A DNA stretch of 64,000 nt from Agelaius tricolor (taxonomy: Eukaryota; Chordata; Aves; Passeriformes; Icteridae). The position numbers and the translations under genes were made by a program. The DNA is taken from the NCBI GenBank assembly GCA_023055355.1, contig JALJCS010000039.1:186001-250000 (forward strand), written 5' to 3'. The notes under the pieces are model-generated. The model saw only the letters and a list, made by a program, of their open reading frames with translations. It was not told the DNA's origin and did no database searches. Below are positions 9,780 to 22,306 of the stretch, in pieces. The first letter of the stretch is position 1, and the number at the start of each line of letters is the position of its first letter.

Positions 9780-11189
9780 GTCGACTACATCTTAGCAAAA
9801 AGCATGTGCACTAGGTCTTGCTTGGAGGAAACTGTATCAGTACAGAAAACATCGCCATTTGTGTTCTATTCTGCAGACTGTTTTGGAAGAAGTAAAAGAA
9901 CGTTTTCCAAAACAGCTCCTCTTCGAAATGAATGTGAAGGGAGAAAGCAGGAGAGTGGAAGGCGACTGTTTTCCACAAGTTTGCAAGCTGCGCACACAAA
10001 CCCAGTGTGCGCAGGGTTCCTTCCCCCTTTCGGAAGATGCAGCTTTCTCCCGCTCCCTCAGGCGAAGAAGCGGCTTCATCGCGCACAGAGGATTGTGACG
10101 GTCTGGGTGCGTTCCAGAGAGCGGCTTCTGCCAAAAGACGCCCGGGACAGCCTCTCTGATTCGGAGAGCTCCGTATCTTGGTCTTCTGCGTCGGCTGTCG
10201 ACTACATCTTAGCAAAAAGCATTTTCACTAGGTCTCGCAAAAAGAAACTGCGCCAGTGCAGAAAACATCGCCTATTGTGTTCTAGAGGTTGCACGGTGGT
10301 CTGCAGAGTGTTTTGGAAGAAGTAAAAGAACGTTGTCCAAAAAGCTCCTCTTCGAAAGGAATGTGATGGGAGAAGGCAGGAGAGTGGAAGGCGACTCTTT
10401 TCCACAAGTTTGCAAGCTGCGCCCACAAACCCAGTGGAGTGCGGCTTCGTTCGTCGCCTTTCGGAAGATGCAGCTTTGCCCGGCTCTCGGAGGCAAAGAA
10501 GAGGCTTCTTCGCCATCAGAGCATTATGACGGTCTGGGTGCGTTCTGGTGAGCGGCTTCTGCCAAAAGACGCCCGGGACCGGTGCTCTGCTACGGAGAGC
10601 TCCGTATCTTGGTCTTCTGCGTCTGCTGTCGACTATATCTTAGCAAAAAGCATTTACACTAGGTCTCGCAAAAAGAAACTGCGCCAGTGCAGAAAACATC
10701 GCCTATTGTGTTCTAGAGGTTGCACGGAGGTCTGCAGATTCTTTTGCAAGAAGTAAAAGAAAGTTGTCCAAAACAGCTCCTTTAGGAGGGGAATGTGAAT
10801 GGAGAAGGCAGGAGAGTGAAAGGCGACTCTTTTCCACAAGTTTGCAAGCTGCGCACACAATCCCAGTGGAGTGCGGCTTCGTTCGTTGCCTTTCGGAAGA
10901 TGCAGCTTTCCCTGGCTCCCAGAGGCGAAGAAAAGGCTCCTTTGCGCACCGAGCATTGTGACGGTCTGGGTGCGTTCCGGAGAGCGGCTTCTGCCAAAAG
11001 ACGCCCGGGACCGGTGCTCTGCTTCGGAGAGCTCCGTATCTAGGTCTTCTGCGTCTGCTGTCGCCTACATCTTAGCAAAAAGCATGTCCACTAGGTCTCG
11101 CCAAAAGAAACTGTGCTTGTGCAGACAACACCAACAATAGTGTTCTTTAGTTGCACGGAGGTCTGCAGACTGTTTTGGAAGAAGTAAAA
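9760..11189. repeat. Dispersed block, partner of 23062-24491
   Basis: It matches at a constant spacing of 13,302 bp: the 417-bp unit, the GTCCAAAAAGCTCC unit, a unit with CTCGGAGGCAAAGAAGAGG and GAGCATTATGACGG, and a GTTGCC, CTCCTTTGCGCACCG unit. Differences include CTGCTACGG against CTGCTTCGG near 10590 and CCAAAAG against CAATAAG near 11102. Matching ends at GAACG versus GAAAG. A third copy lies at 25.6-27.05 kb. Confidence 0.75.
9780..10196 (+). repeat. 417-bp monomer variant, copy 1
   Basis: This unit runs from GTCGAC to GTCGAC. Compared with the 432-bp form it has +1 base (TTGGAGGAAAC), -14 bases where TCTAGAGG plus the GCACGG stretch is reduced to TGTTCTATTCTGCAG, and -2 bases at CAGTGTGCGCAGGG. 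The net loss of 15 restores the reading frame and creates a spurious 244-268 codon frame. It also carries the GACAGCCTCTCTGATTCGG core. It is the first of 16 copies and marks the start of domain 2. The next unit lacks one C (GTCCAAAAAGCTCC). Confidence 0.85.
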
Positions 11190-12381
11190 GAACGTTGTCC
11201 AAAACAGCTCCTCTTCGAAAGGAATGTGAAGGGAGAAGGCAGGGGAGTGAAAGGCGACTCTTTTCCACAAGTTTGCAAGCTGCGGACACAATCCCAGTGG
11301 AGTGCGGCTTCGTTCGTCGCCTTTCGGAAGATGCAGCTTTCCCCGGCTCCCAGAGGCGAAGAAGCGGCTTCTTGGCGCACAGAGCATTGTGACGGTCGTG
11401 GTGCGTTCCAGAGAGCGGCTTCTGCTGAAAGACGCCCGGGACCGGTGCTCTGCTTCGGAGAGCTCCGTATCTTGGTCTTCTGCGTCGGCTGTCGACTACA
11501 TCTTAGCAAAGAGCATTTTCACTAGGTCTCGCAAAAAGAAACTGCGCCAGTGCAGAAAACATCCACAATAGTGTTCTAGAGGTTGCACGGTGGTCTGTAG
11601 ACTGTTTTGCAAGAAGTAAAAGAATGTTGTCCAAAATAGCTCCTTTTCGAGGGGAATGTGAATGGAGAAGGCAGGAGAGTGGAAGGCGACTGTTTTCCAA
11701 GAGTTTGCAAGCTGCGCACACAATCCCCGTGGAGTGCGGCTTCGTTCTTCGCCTTTCGGAAGATGCAGCTTTCCCTGGCTCCCGGAGGCGAAGAAAAGGC
11801 TCCTTCGCCCACAGAGCATTGTGACGGTCTGGGTGCGTTCCAGAGAGCGGCTTCTGCCAAAAGACGCCCGGGACCGGTGCTCTGCGACGGAGAGCTCCGT
11901 ATCTTGGTCTTCTGCGTCGGCTGTCGACTACATCTTAGCAAAAAGCATTTACACTAGGTCTCGCAAAAAGAAACTGCGCCAGTGCAGAAAACATCGCTTA
12001 TTGTGTTCTCGAGGTTGCACGGTGGTCTGCAGAGTGTTTTGGAAGAAGTAAAAGAACGTTGTCCAAAACAGCTCCTCTTCGAAAGGAATGTGAAGGGAGA
12101 AGGCAGGAGAGTGGAAGGCGACTGTTTTCCACAAGTTTGCAAGCTGCGCACACAATCCCAGTGTAGTGCGGCGTCGTTCTTCGCCTTTCGGAAGATGCAG
12201 CTTTCTCTGGCTCCCAGAGGGGAAGAAAAGGCTCCTTCGCGCACAGAGCATTGTGACGGTCTGGGTGCGTTCTGGAGAGCGGCTTCTGCCGAAAGACGCC
12301 CGGGACCGGTGCTCTGCTACGGAGAGCTCCGTATCTAGGTCTTCTGCGTCTGCTGTCGACTACATCTTAGCAAAAAGCATG
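11177..12381. repeat. Dispersed block, partner of 33493-34697
   Basis: The copies lie 22,316 bp apart. The rare variants TTTTCCAAGAGTTTGC, AATCCCCGTGGAG and CTGCGACGG are shared in order. The match stops where this copy has ATGTCCACTACG and the other has the ATGTGCACTAGG opening of a 417-bp unit. Confidence 0.7.
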
Positions 12382-13089
12382 TCCACTACGTCTCGCAATA
12401 AGAAACTGTGCCAGTGCAGAAAACACCAACAATAGTGTTCTTTAGTTGCACGGAGGTCTGCAGAGTGTTTTGCAAGATGTAAAAGAAAGTTGTCCAAAAC
12501 AGCTTCTTTAGGAGGGGAATGTGAATGGAGAAGGCAGGAGAGTGAAAGGCGACTGTTTTCCACAAGTTTGCATGCTGCGCACACAAACCCAGTGTGCGCA
12601 GGGTTCCTTCACCCTTTCGGAAGATGCAGCTTTCTCCGGCTCCGGGAGGCGAAGAAGCGGCTTCTCCGCGCACAGAGCATTGTGCCGGTGGTGGTGCGTT
12701 CCGGAGAGCGGCTTCTGCCAAAAGACGCCCGGCACCAGTGCTCTGCTTCGGAGAGCTCCGTATCTTGGTCTTCTGCGTCTGCTGTCGACTACATCTTAGC
12801 AAAAAGCATTTACACTAGGTCTCGCAAAAAGAAACTGCGCCAGTGCAGAAAACATCGCCTATTGTGTTCTAGAGGTTGCACGGAGGTCTGCAGAGTCTTT
12901 TGCAAGAAGTAAAAGAAAGTTGTCCAAAATAGCTCCTTTTCGAGGGGAATGTGAATGGAGAAGGCAGGAGAGTGGAAGGCGACTGTTTTCCACAAGTTTC
13001 AAGCTGCGCACACAATGCCAGTGGAGTGCTGCTTCGTTCGTCGCCTTTCGGAAGATGCAGCTTTCCCCGGCTCCCAGAGGCGAAGAAAA
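12324..13089. repeat. Dispersed block, partner of 43659-44424
   Basis: The copies lie 31,335 bp apart, with another at about 51 kb. Shared features in order are ATGTCCACTACG, the GCGCAGGGTTCCTTCACCC window (two bases short), GCACCAGTGCTC in place of the AgeI-site sequence, and the GTTTCAAGC one-base loss. Confidence 0.7.
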
Positions 13090-14077
13090 GGCTCCTTCGC
13101 GCACAGAGCATTGTGACGGTCTGGGTGCGTTCCAGAGAGCGGCTTCTGCCAAAAGACGCCCGGGACCGGTGCTCTGCTTCGGAGAGCTCCGTATCTTGGT
13201 CTTCTGCGTCAGCTGTCGACTACATCTTAGCAAAGAGCATTTACACTAGGTCTCGCAAAAAGAAACTGCGCCAGTGCAGAAAACATCCACAATAGTGTTC
13301 TAGAGGTTGCACGGTGGTCTGTAGACTGTTTTGCAAGAAGTAAAAGAATGTTGTCCAAAATAGCTCCTTTTCGAGGGGAATGTGAATGGAGAAGGCAGGA
13401 GAGTGGAAGGCGACTGTTTTCCACAAGTTTCAAGATGCGCACACAATCCCAGTGGAGTGCGGCGTCGTTCTTCGCCTTTCGGAAGATGCAGCTTTCCCTG
13501 GCTCCCGGAGGCGAAGAAAAGGCTCCTTCGCCCACAGAGCATTGTGACGGTCTGGGTGCGTTCCTGAGAGCGGCTTCTGCCAAAAGACGCCCGGGACCGG
13601 TGCTCTGCGACGGAGAGCTCCGTATCTTGGTCTTCTGCGTCGGCTGTCGACTATATCTTAGCAAAAAGCATTTACACTAGGTCTCGCAAAAAGAAACTGC
13701 GCCAGTGCAGAAAACATCGCTTATTGTGTTCTCGAGGTTGCACGGTGGTCTGCAGAGTGTTTTGGAAGAAGTAAAAGAACGTTGTCCAAAAGAGCTCCTC
13801 TTCGAAAGGAATGTGAAGGGAGAAGGCAGGAGAGTGGAAGGCGACTGTTTTCCACAAGTTTGCAAGCTGCGCACACAATCCCAGTGGAGTGCGGCGTCGT
13901 TCTTCGCCTTTCGGAAGATGCAGCTTTCTCTGGCTCCCAGAGGGGAAGAAAAGGCTCCTTCGCGCACAGAGCATTGTGACGGTCTGGGTGCGTTCCGGAG
14001 AGCGGCTTCTGCCGAAAGACGCCCGGGACCGGTGCTCTGCTTCGGAGAGCTCCGTATCTAGGTCTTCTGCGTCTGCT

Positions 14078-14494
14078 GTCGACTACATCTTAGCAAAAAG
14101 CATGTGCACTAGGTCTTGCTTGGAGGAAACTGTATCAGTACAGAAAACATCGCCATTTGTGTTCTATTCTGCAGACTGTTTTGGAAGAAGTAAAAGAACG
14201 TTTTCCAAAACAGCTCCTCTTCGAAATGAATGTGAAGGGAGAAAGCAGGAGAGTGGAAGGCGACTGTTTTCCACAAGTTTGCAAGCTGCGCACACAAACC
14301 CAGTGTGCGCAGGGTTCCTTCCCCCTTTCGGAAGATGCAGCTTTCTCCCGCTCCCTCAGGCGAAGAAGCGGCTTCATCGCGCACAGAGGATTGTGACGGT
14401 CTGGGTGCGTTCCAGAGAGCGGCTTCTGCCAAAAGACGCCCGGGACAGCCTCTCTGATTCGGAGAGCTCCGTATCTTGGTCTTCTGCGTCGGCT
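14078..14494 (+). repeat. 417-bp monomer variant, copy 2
   Basis: It has the same three indels and altered core as the first copy. Its surroundings recur 17,588 bp downstream (31666) and 20,593 bp downstream (34671). Confidence 0.85.
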
Positions 14495-15357
14495 GTCGAC
14501 TACATCTTAGCAAAAAGCATTTTCACTAGGTCTCGCAAAAAGAAACTGCGCCAGTGCAGAAAACATCGCCTATTGTGTTCTAGAGGTTGCACGGTGGTCT
14601 GCAGAGTGTTTTGGAAGAAGTAAAAGAACGTTGTCCAAAAAGCTCCTCTTCGAAAGGAATGTGATGGGAGAAGGCAGGAGAGTGGAAGGCGACTCTTTTC
14701 CACAAGTTTGCAAGCTGCGCCCACAAACCCAGTGGAGTGCGGCTTCGTTCGTCGCCTTTCGGAAGATGGAGCTTTCCCTGGCTCCCAGAGGCGAAGAAGC
14801 GGCTTCTTGGCGCACAGAGGATTGTGACGGTCTGGGTGCGTTCTGGTGAGCGGCTTCTGCCGAAAGACGCCCGGGACCGGTGCTCTGCTTCGGAGAGCTC
14901 CGTATCTTGGTCTTCTGCGTCTGCTGTCGACTATATCTTAGCAAAAAGCATTTACACTAGGTCTCGCAAAAAGAAACTGCGCCAGTGCAGAAAACATCGC
15001 TTATTGTGTTCTCGAGGTTGCACGGTGGTCTGCAGAGTGTTTTGGAAGAAGTAAAAGAACGTTGTCCAAAACAGCTCCTCTTCGAAAGGAATGTGAAGGG
15101 AGAAGGCAGGAGAGTGGAAGGCGACTGTTTTCCACAAGTTTGCAAGCTGCGCACACAATCCCAGTGGAGTGCGGCGTCGTTCTTCGCCTTTCGGAAGATG
15201 CAGCTTTCTCTGGCTCCCAGAGGCGAAGAAAAGGCTCCTTCGCGCACAGAGCATTGTGACGGTCTGGGTGCGTTCCGGAGAGCGGCTTCTGCCGAAAGAC
15301 GCCCGGGACCGGTGCTCTGCTTCGGAGAGCTCGGTATCTAGGTCTTCTGCGTCTGCT

Positions 15358-15774
15358 GTCGACTACATCTTAGCAAAAAACATGTGCACTAGGTCTTGCT
15401 TGGAGGAAACTGTATCAGTACAGAAAACATCGCCATTTGTGTTCTATTCTGCAGACTGTTTTGGAAGAAGTAAAAGAACGTTTTCCAAAACAGCTCCTCT
15501 TCGAAATGAATGTGAAGGGAGAAAGCAGGAGAGTGGAAGGCGACTGTTTTCCACAAGTTTGCAAGCTGCGCACACAAACCCAGTGTGCGCAGGGTTCCTT
15601 CCCCCTTTCGGAAGATGCAGCTTTCTCCCGCTCCCTCAGGCGAAGAAGCGGCTTCATCGCGCACAGAGGATTGTGACGGTCTGGGTGCGTTCCAGAGAGC
15701 GGCTTCTGCCAAAAGACGCCCGGGACAGCCTCTCTGATTCGGAGAGCTCCGTATCTTGGTCTTCTGCGTCGGCT
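15358..15774 (+). repeat. 417-bp monomer variant, copy 3
   Basis: It opens with CAAAAAACATGTGCAC, with A where most copies have G. The following unit begins GTCGACTAAATC, a private C-to-A change. Its partner lies at 35951, 20,593 bp away. Confidence 0.85.
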
Positions 15775-16638
15775 GTCGACTAAATCTTAGCAAAAAGCAT
15801 TTACACTAGGTCTCGCAAAAAGAAACTGCGCCAGTGCAGAAAACATCGCCTATTGTGTTCTAGAGGTTGCACGGAGGTCTGCAGAGTCTTTTGCAAGAAG
15901 TAAAAGAAAGTTGTCCAAAATAGCTCCTTTTCGAGGGGAATGTGAATGGAGAAGGCAGGAGAGTGGAAGGCGAATGTTTTCCACAAGTTTGCATGCTGCG
16001 CACACAATGCCAGTGGAGTGCTGCTTCGTTCCTCGCCTTTCGGAAGATGCAGCTTTCCCTGGCTCCCAGAGGCGAAGAAAAGGCTCCTTCGCGCACAGAG
16101 CATTGTGACGGTCTGGGTGCGTTCCAGAGAGCGGCTTCTGCCAAAAGACGCCCGGGACCGGTGCTCTGCTTCGGAGAGCTCCGTATCTTGGTCTTCTGCG
16201 TCGGCTGTCGACTATATCTTAGCAAAGAGCATTTTCACTAGGTCTCGCAAAAAGAAACTGCGCCAGTGCAGAAAACATCGCCTATTGTGTTCTCGAGGTT
16301 GCACGGTGGTCTGCAGAGTGTTTGGGAAGAAGTAAAAGAACGTTGTCCAAAACAGCTCCTCTTCGAAAGGAATGTGAAGGGAGAAGGCAGGAGAGTGAAA
16401 GGCGACTCTTTTCCACAAGTTTGCAAGCTGCGGACACAATCCCAGTGGAGTGCGGCTTCGTTCGTCTCCTTTCGGAAGATGCAGCTTTCCCCGGCTCCCA
16501 GAGGCGAAGAAGCGGCTTCTTGGCGCACAGAGCATTGTGACGGTCGTGGTGCGTTCCAGAGAGCGGCTTCTGCTGAAAGACGCCCGGGACCGGTGCTCTG
16601 CTTCGGAGAGCTCCGTATCTTGGTCTTCTGCGTCGGCT

Positions 16639-17055
16639 GTCGACTACATCTTAGTAAAAAACATGTGCACTAGGTCTTGCTTGGAGGAAACTGTATCAGT
16701 ACAGAAAACATCGCCATTTGTGTTCTATTCTGCAGACTGTTTTGGAAGAAGTAAAAGAACGTTTTCCAAAACAGCTCCTCTTCGAAATGAATGTGAAGGG
16801 AGAAAGCAGGAGAGTGGAAGGCGACTGTTTTCCACAAGTTTGCAAGCTGCGCACACAAACCCAGTGTGCGCAGGGTTCCTTCCCCCTTTCGGAAGATGCA
16901 GCTTTCTCCCGCTCCCTCAGGCGAAGAAGCGGCTTCATCGCGCACAGAGGATTGTGACGGTCTGGGTGCGTTCCAGAGAGCGGCTTCTGCCAAAAGACGC
17001 CCGGGACAGCCTCTCTGATTCGGAGAGCTCCGTATCTTGGTCTTCTGCGTCGGCT
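16639..17055 (+). repeat. 417-bp monomer variant, copy 4
   Basis: It opens with TTAGTAAAAAACATGTGCAC, a rare T variant also found near 37250 and 54472 in units that are not 417-bp type. It is the first half of an 849-bp two-monomer repeat. Confidence 0.85.
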
Positions 17056-17487
17056 GTCGACTACATCTTAGCAAAAAGCATTTACACTAGGTCTCGCAAA
17101 AAGAAACTGCGCCAGTGCAGAAAACATCGCCTATTGTGTTCTAGAGGTTGCACGGAGGTCTGCAGAGTCTTTTGCAAGAAGTAAAAGAAAGTTGTCCAAA
17201 ATAGCTCCTTTTCGAGGGGAATGTGAATGGAGAAGGCAGGAGAGTGGAAGGCGACTGTTTTCCACAAGTTTGCATGCTGCGCACACAATGCCAGTGGAGT
17301 GCTGCTTCGTTCCTCGCCTTTCGGAAGATGCAGCTTTCCCTGGCTCCCAGAGGCGAAGAAAAGGCTCCTTCGCGCACAGAGCATTGTGACGGTCTGGGTG
17401 CGTTCCGGAGAGCGGCTTCTGCCGAAAGACGCCCGGGACCGGTGCTCTGCTTCGGAGAGCTCCGTATCTAGGTCTTCTGCGTCTGCT
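16639..17487. repeat. Two-monomer repeat (849 bp), copy 1
   Basis: A 417-bp unit is followed by a 432-bp unit with TTTGCATGCTGCG and GTGGAGTGCTGC. The same pair recurs immediately downstream and, 1281 bp upstream, at 15358. Confidence 0.8.
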
Positions 17488-17904
17488 GTCGACTACATCT
17501 TAGCAAAAAACATGTGCACTAGGTCTTGCTTGGAGGAAACTGTATCAGTACAGAAAATATCGCCATTTGTGTTCTATTCTGCAGACTGTTTTGGAAGAAG
17601 TAAAAGAACGTTTTCCAAAACAGCTCCTCTTCGAAATGAATGTGAAGGGAGAAAGCAGGAGAGTGGAAGGCGACTGTTTTCCACAAGTTTGCAAGCTGCG
17701 CACACAAACCCAGTGTGCGCAGGGTTCCTTCCCCCTTTCGGAAGATGCAGCTTTCTCCCGCTCCCTCAGGCGAAGAAGCGGCTTCATCGCGCACAGAGGA
17801 TTGTGACGGTCTGGGTGCGTTCCAGAGAGCGGCTTCTGCCAAAAGACGCCCGGGACAGCCTCTCTGATTCGGAGAGCTCCGTATCTTGGTCTTCTGCGTC
17901 GGCT
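17488..17904 (+). repeat. 417-bp monomer variant, copy 5
   Basis: It lies 849 bp after copy 4 and is almost identical, with a private C-to-T change (CAGAAAATATCGCC) near 17557. Confidence 0.85.
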
Positions 17905-18336
17905 GTCGACTACATCTTAGCAAAAAGCATTTACACTAGGTCTCGCAAAAAGAAACTGCGCCAGTGCAGAAAACATCGCCTATTGTGTTCTAGAGGTTGC
18001 ACGGAGGTCTGCAGAGTCTTTTGCAAGAAGTAAAAGAAAGTTGTCCAAAATAGCTCCTTTTCGAGGGGAATGTGAATGGAGAAGGCAGGAGAGTGGAAGG
18101 CGACTGTTTTCCACAAGTTTGCATGCTGCGCACACAATGCCAGTGGAGTGCTGCTTCGTTCCTCGCCTTTCGGAAGATGCAGCTTTCCCTGGCTCCCAGA
18201 GGCGAAGAAAAGGCTCCTTCGCGCACAGAGCATTGTGACGGTCTGGGTGCGTTCCAGAGAGCGGCTTCTGCCAAAAGACGCCCGGGACCGGTGCTCTGCT
18301 TCGGAGAGCTCCGTATCTTGGTCTTCTGCGTCGGCT
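17488..18336. repeat. Two-monomer repeat (849 bp), copy 2
   Basis: It is nearly identical to copy 1 until about 18254, where GTTCCAGAG and CTGCCAAAAG replace GTTCCGGAG and CTGCCGAAAG. It then joins a different downstream unit. Confidence 0.8.
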
Positions 18337-19720
18337 GTCGACTACATCTTAGCAAAAAGCATTTACACTAGGTCTCGCAAAAAGAAACTGCGCCAGTGCA
18401 GAAAACATCGCCTATTGTGTTCTCGAGGTTGCACGGTGGTCTGCAGAGTGTTTGGGAAGAAGTAAAAGAACGTTGTCCAAAACAGCTCCTCTTCGAAAGG
18501 AATGTGAAGGGAGAAGGCAGGGGAGTGAAAGGCGACTCTTTTCCACAAGTTTGCAAGCTGCGGACACAATCCCAGTGGAGTGCGGCTTCGTTCGTCGCCT
18601 TTCGGAAGATGCAGCTTTCCCCGGCTCCCAGAGGCGAAGAAGCGGCTTCTTGGCGCACAGAGCATTGTGACGGTCGTGGTGCGTTCCAGAGAGCGGCTTC
18701 TGCTGAAAGACGCCCGGGACCGGTGCTCTGCTTCGGAGAGCTCCGTATCTTGGTCTTCTGCGTCGGCTGTCGACTACATCTTAGCAAAGAGCATTTTCAC
18801 TAGGTCTCGCAAAAAGAAACTGCGCCAGTGCAGAAAACATCCACAATAGTGTTCTAGAGGTTGCACGGTGGTCTGTAGACTGTTTTGCAAGAAGTAAAAG
18901 AATGTTGTCCAAAATAGCTCCTTTTCGAGGGGAATGTGAATGGAGAAGGCAGGAGAGTGGAAGGCGACTGTTTTCCACAAGTTTGCAAGCTGCGCACACA
19001 ATGCCAGTGTAGTGCGGCTTCGTTCGTCGCCTTTCGGAAGATGCAGCTTTCCCTGGCTCCCGGAGGCGAAGAAAAGGCTCCTTCGCGCACAGAGCATTGT
19101 GACTGTCTGGGTGCGTTCTGGTGAGCGGCTTCTGCCAAAAGACGCCCGGGACCGGTGCTCTGCTACGGAGAGCTCCGTATCTAGGTCTTCTGCGTCGGCT
19201 GTCGACTACATCTTAGCAAAAAGCATTTACACTAGGTCTCGCAAAAAGAAACTGCGCCACTGCAGAAAACATCGCCTATTGTGTTCTAGAGTTTGCACGG
19301 TGGTCTGCACAGTGTTTTGGAAGAAGTAAAAGAACGTTGTCCAAAACAGCTCCTCTTCGAAAGGAATGTGAAGGGAGAAGGCAGGAGAGTGGAAGGCGAC
19401 TCTTTTCCACAAGTTTGCAAGCTGCTCACACAATCCCAGTGTAGTGCGGCGTCGTTCTTCGCCTTTCGGAAGATGCAGCTTTCTCTGGCTCCCAGAGGCG
19501 AAGAAAAGGCTCCTTCGCGCACAGAGCATTGTGACGGTCTGGGTGCGTTCCGGAGAGCGGCTTCTGCCGAAAGACGCCCGGGACCGGTGCTCTGCTTCGG
19601 AGAGCTCCGTATCTAGGTCTTCTGCGTCTGCTGTCGACTACATCTTAGCAAAAAGTATTTCCACTAGGTCTTGCATGGAGAAACTGTATCAGTACAGAAA
19701 ACATCGCCATTTGTCTTCTA

Positions 19721-21013
19721 GAGGTTGCACGGAGGTCTGCAGAGTGTTTTGCAAGGAGGAAAAGAAAGTTGTCCAAAACAGCTCCTTTAGGAGGGGAATG
19801 TGAATGGAGAAGGCAGGAGAGTGAAAGGCGACTCTTTTCCACAAGTTTGCAAGCTGCGCCCACAAACCCAGTGGAGTGCGGCTTCGTTCGTCGCCTTTCG
19901 GACGATGCAGCTTTCCCTGGCTCCCAGAGGCGAAGAAAAGGCTCCTTCGCGCACAGAGCATTGTGACGGTGGTGGTGCGTTCTGGAGAGCGGCTTCTGCC
20001 GAAAGACACCCGGGACCGGTGCTCTGCTACGGAGAGCTCCGTATCTAGGTCTTCTGCGTCTGCTGTCGACTACATCTTAGCAAAAACCATGTCCACCCGG
20101 TCTCGCAAAAAGAAACTGAGCCAGTGCAGAAAACACCAACAATAGTGTTCTTTAGTTGCACGGAGGTCTGCAGACTGTTTTGCAAGATGTAAAAGAAAGT
20201 TGTCCAAAACAGCTTCTTTAGGAGGGGAATGTGAATGGAGAAGGCAGGAGAGTGAAAGGCGACTGTTTTCCACAAGTTTGCAAGCTGCGCACACAAACCC
20301 AGTGTGCGCAGGGTTCCTTCACCCTTTCGGAAGATGCAGCTTTCTCCGGCTCCGGGAAGCGGAGAAGCGGCTTCTCCGCGCACAGAGCATTGTGCCGGTG
20401 GTGGTGCGTTCCGGAGAGCGGCTTCTGCCAAAAGACGCCCGGGACCGGTGCTCTGCTTCGGAGAGCTCCGTATCTTGGTCTTCTGCGTCTGCTGTCGACT
20501 ACATCTTAGCAAAAAGCATTTACACTAGGTCTCGCAAAAAGAAACTGCGCCAGTGCAGAAAACATCGCCTATTGTGTTCTAGAGGTTGCACGGAGGTCTG
20601 CAGAGTCTTTTGCAAGAAGTAAAAGAAAGTTGTCCAAAACAGCTCCTTTAGGAGGGGAATGTGAATGGAGAAGGCAGGAGAGTGAAAGGCGACTCTTTTC
20701 CACAAGTTTGCAAGCTGCGCACACAATCCCAGTGGAGTGCGGCTTCGTTCGTCGCCTTTCGGAAGATGCAGCTTTCCCCGGCTCCCAGAGGCGAAGAAGC
20801 GGCTTCTTGGCGCACAGAGCATTGTGACGGTCGTGGTGCGTTCCAGAGAGCGGCTTCTGCTGAAAGACGCCCGGCACCGGTGCTCTGCTTCGGAGAGCTC
20901 CGTATCTTGGTCTTCTGCGTCGGCTGTCGACTACATCTTAGCAAAGAGCATTTACACTAGGTCTCGCAAAAAGAAACTACGCCAGTGCAGAAAACATCCA
21001 CAATAGTGTTCTA
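19721..21013. repeat. Three-monomer repeat (1293 bp), copy 1
   Basis: The unit order is GACGATGCAGC with CATTGTGACGGTGG, then a GCGCAGGGTTCC unit, then a GGCGAAGAAGCGGC unit with CCGGCACCGG. All recur 1293 bp downstream. Differences include AAAAACCATGTCCACCCGG here against AAAAAGCATGTCCACCAGG in copy 2. Confidence 0.8.
19753..19764 (+). repeat. AAGGAGGAAAAG variant of the monomer tail, copy 1
   Basis: The usual AAGAAGTAAAAG or AAGATGTAAAAG is changed, which removes the TAA shared by nearly all units. It is a useful lineage marker, with five further copies downstream. Confidence 0.8.
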
Positions 21014-22306
21014 GAGGTTGCACGGAGGTCTGCAGAGTGTTTTGCAAGGAGGAAAAGAAAGTTGTCCAAAACAGCTCCTTTAGGAGGGGAATGTGAATGG
21101 AGAAGGCAGGAGAGTGAAAGGCGACTCTTTTCCACAAGTTTGCAAGCTGCGCCCACAAACCCAGTGGAGTGCGGCTTCGTTCGTCGCCTTTCGGACGATG
21201 CAGCTTTCCCTGGCTCCCAGAGGCGAAGAAAAGGCTCCTTCGCGCACAGAGCATTGTGACGGTGGTGGTGCGTTCTGGAGAGCGGCTTCTGCCGAAAGAC
21301 ACCCGGGACCGGTGCTCTGCTACGGAGAGCTCCGTATCTAGGTCTTCTGCGTCTGCTGTCGACTACATCTTAGCAAAAAGCATGTCCACCAGGTCTCGCA
21401 ATAAGAAACTGAGCCAGTGCAGAAAACACCAACAATAGTGTTCTTTAGTTGCACGGAGGTCTGCAGACTGTTTTGCAAGATGTAAAAGAAAGTTGTCCAA
21501 AACAGCTTCTTTAGGAGGGGAATGTGAATGGAGAAGGCAGGAGAGTGAAAGGCGACTGTTTTCCACAAGTTTGCAAGCTGCGCACACAAACCCAGTGTGC
21601 GCAGGGTTCCTTCACCCTTTCGGAAGATGCAGCTTTCTCCGGCTCCGGGAGGCGGAGAAGCGGCTTCTCCGCGCACAGAGCATTGTGCCGGTGGTGGTGC
21701 GTTCCGGAGAGCGGCTTCTGCCAAAAGACGCCCGGGACCGGTGCTCTGCTTCGGAGAGCTCCGTATCTTGGTCTTCTGCGTCTGCTGTCGACTACATCTT
21801 AGCAAAAAGCATTTACACTAGGTCTCGCAAAAAGAAACTGCGCCAGTGCAGAAAACATCGCCTATTGTGTTCTAGAGGTTGCACGGAGGTCTGCAGAGTC
21901 TTTTGCAAGAAGTAAAAGAAAGTTGTCCAAAACAGCTCCTTTAGGAGGGGAATGTGAATGGAGAAGGCAGGAGAGTGAAAGGCGACTCTTTTCCACAAGT
22001 TTGCAAGCTGCGCACACAATCCCAGTGGAGTGCGGCTTCGTTCGTCGCCTTTCGGAAGATGCAGCTTTCCCCGGCTCCCAGAGGCGAAGAAGCGGCTTCT
22101 TGGCGCACAGAGCATTGTGACGGTCGTGGTGCGTTCCAGAGAGCGGCTTCTGCTGAAAGACGCCCGGCACCGGTGCTCTGCTTCGGAGAGCTCCGTATCT
22201 TGGTCTTCTGCGTCGGCTGTCGACTACATCTTAGCAAAGAGCATTTACACTAGGTCTCGCAAAAAGAAACTACGCCAGTGCAGAAAACATCCACAATAGT
22301 GTTCTA
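21014..22306. repeat. Three-monomer repeat (1293 bp), copy 2
   Basis: It begins with the stop-loss AAGGAGGAAAAG variant at 21046, exactly 1293 bp after the one at 19753. The match ends near 22315 where GCACGGTGG replaces GCACGGAGG. About 2.1 kb around this copy also recurs at 41555-43715 (20,608 bp away). Confidence 0.8.
21046..21057 (+). repeat. AAGGAGGAAAAG variant, copy 2
   Basis: It lies 1293 bp after copy 1, in the second three-monomer unit. Confidence 0.8.

Larger units (their letters stand above)
13468..16663. repeat. Dispersed 3.2-kb block, partner of 34061-37256
   Basis: Spacing is constant at 20,593 bp over more than seven units, including two 417-bp units and a unit with GGCGAATGTTTTCC. 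Local differences near 16215-16265 suggest a short converted patch. The match ends exactly where this copy reads ACATGTGCAC and the partner reads ACATTTTCAC. Confidence 0.75.
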
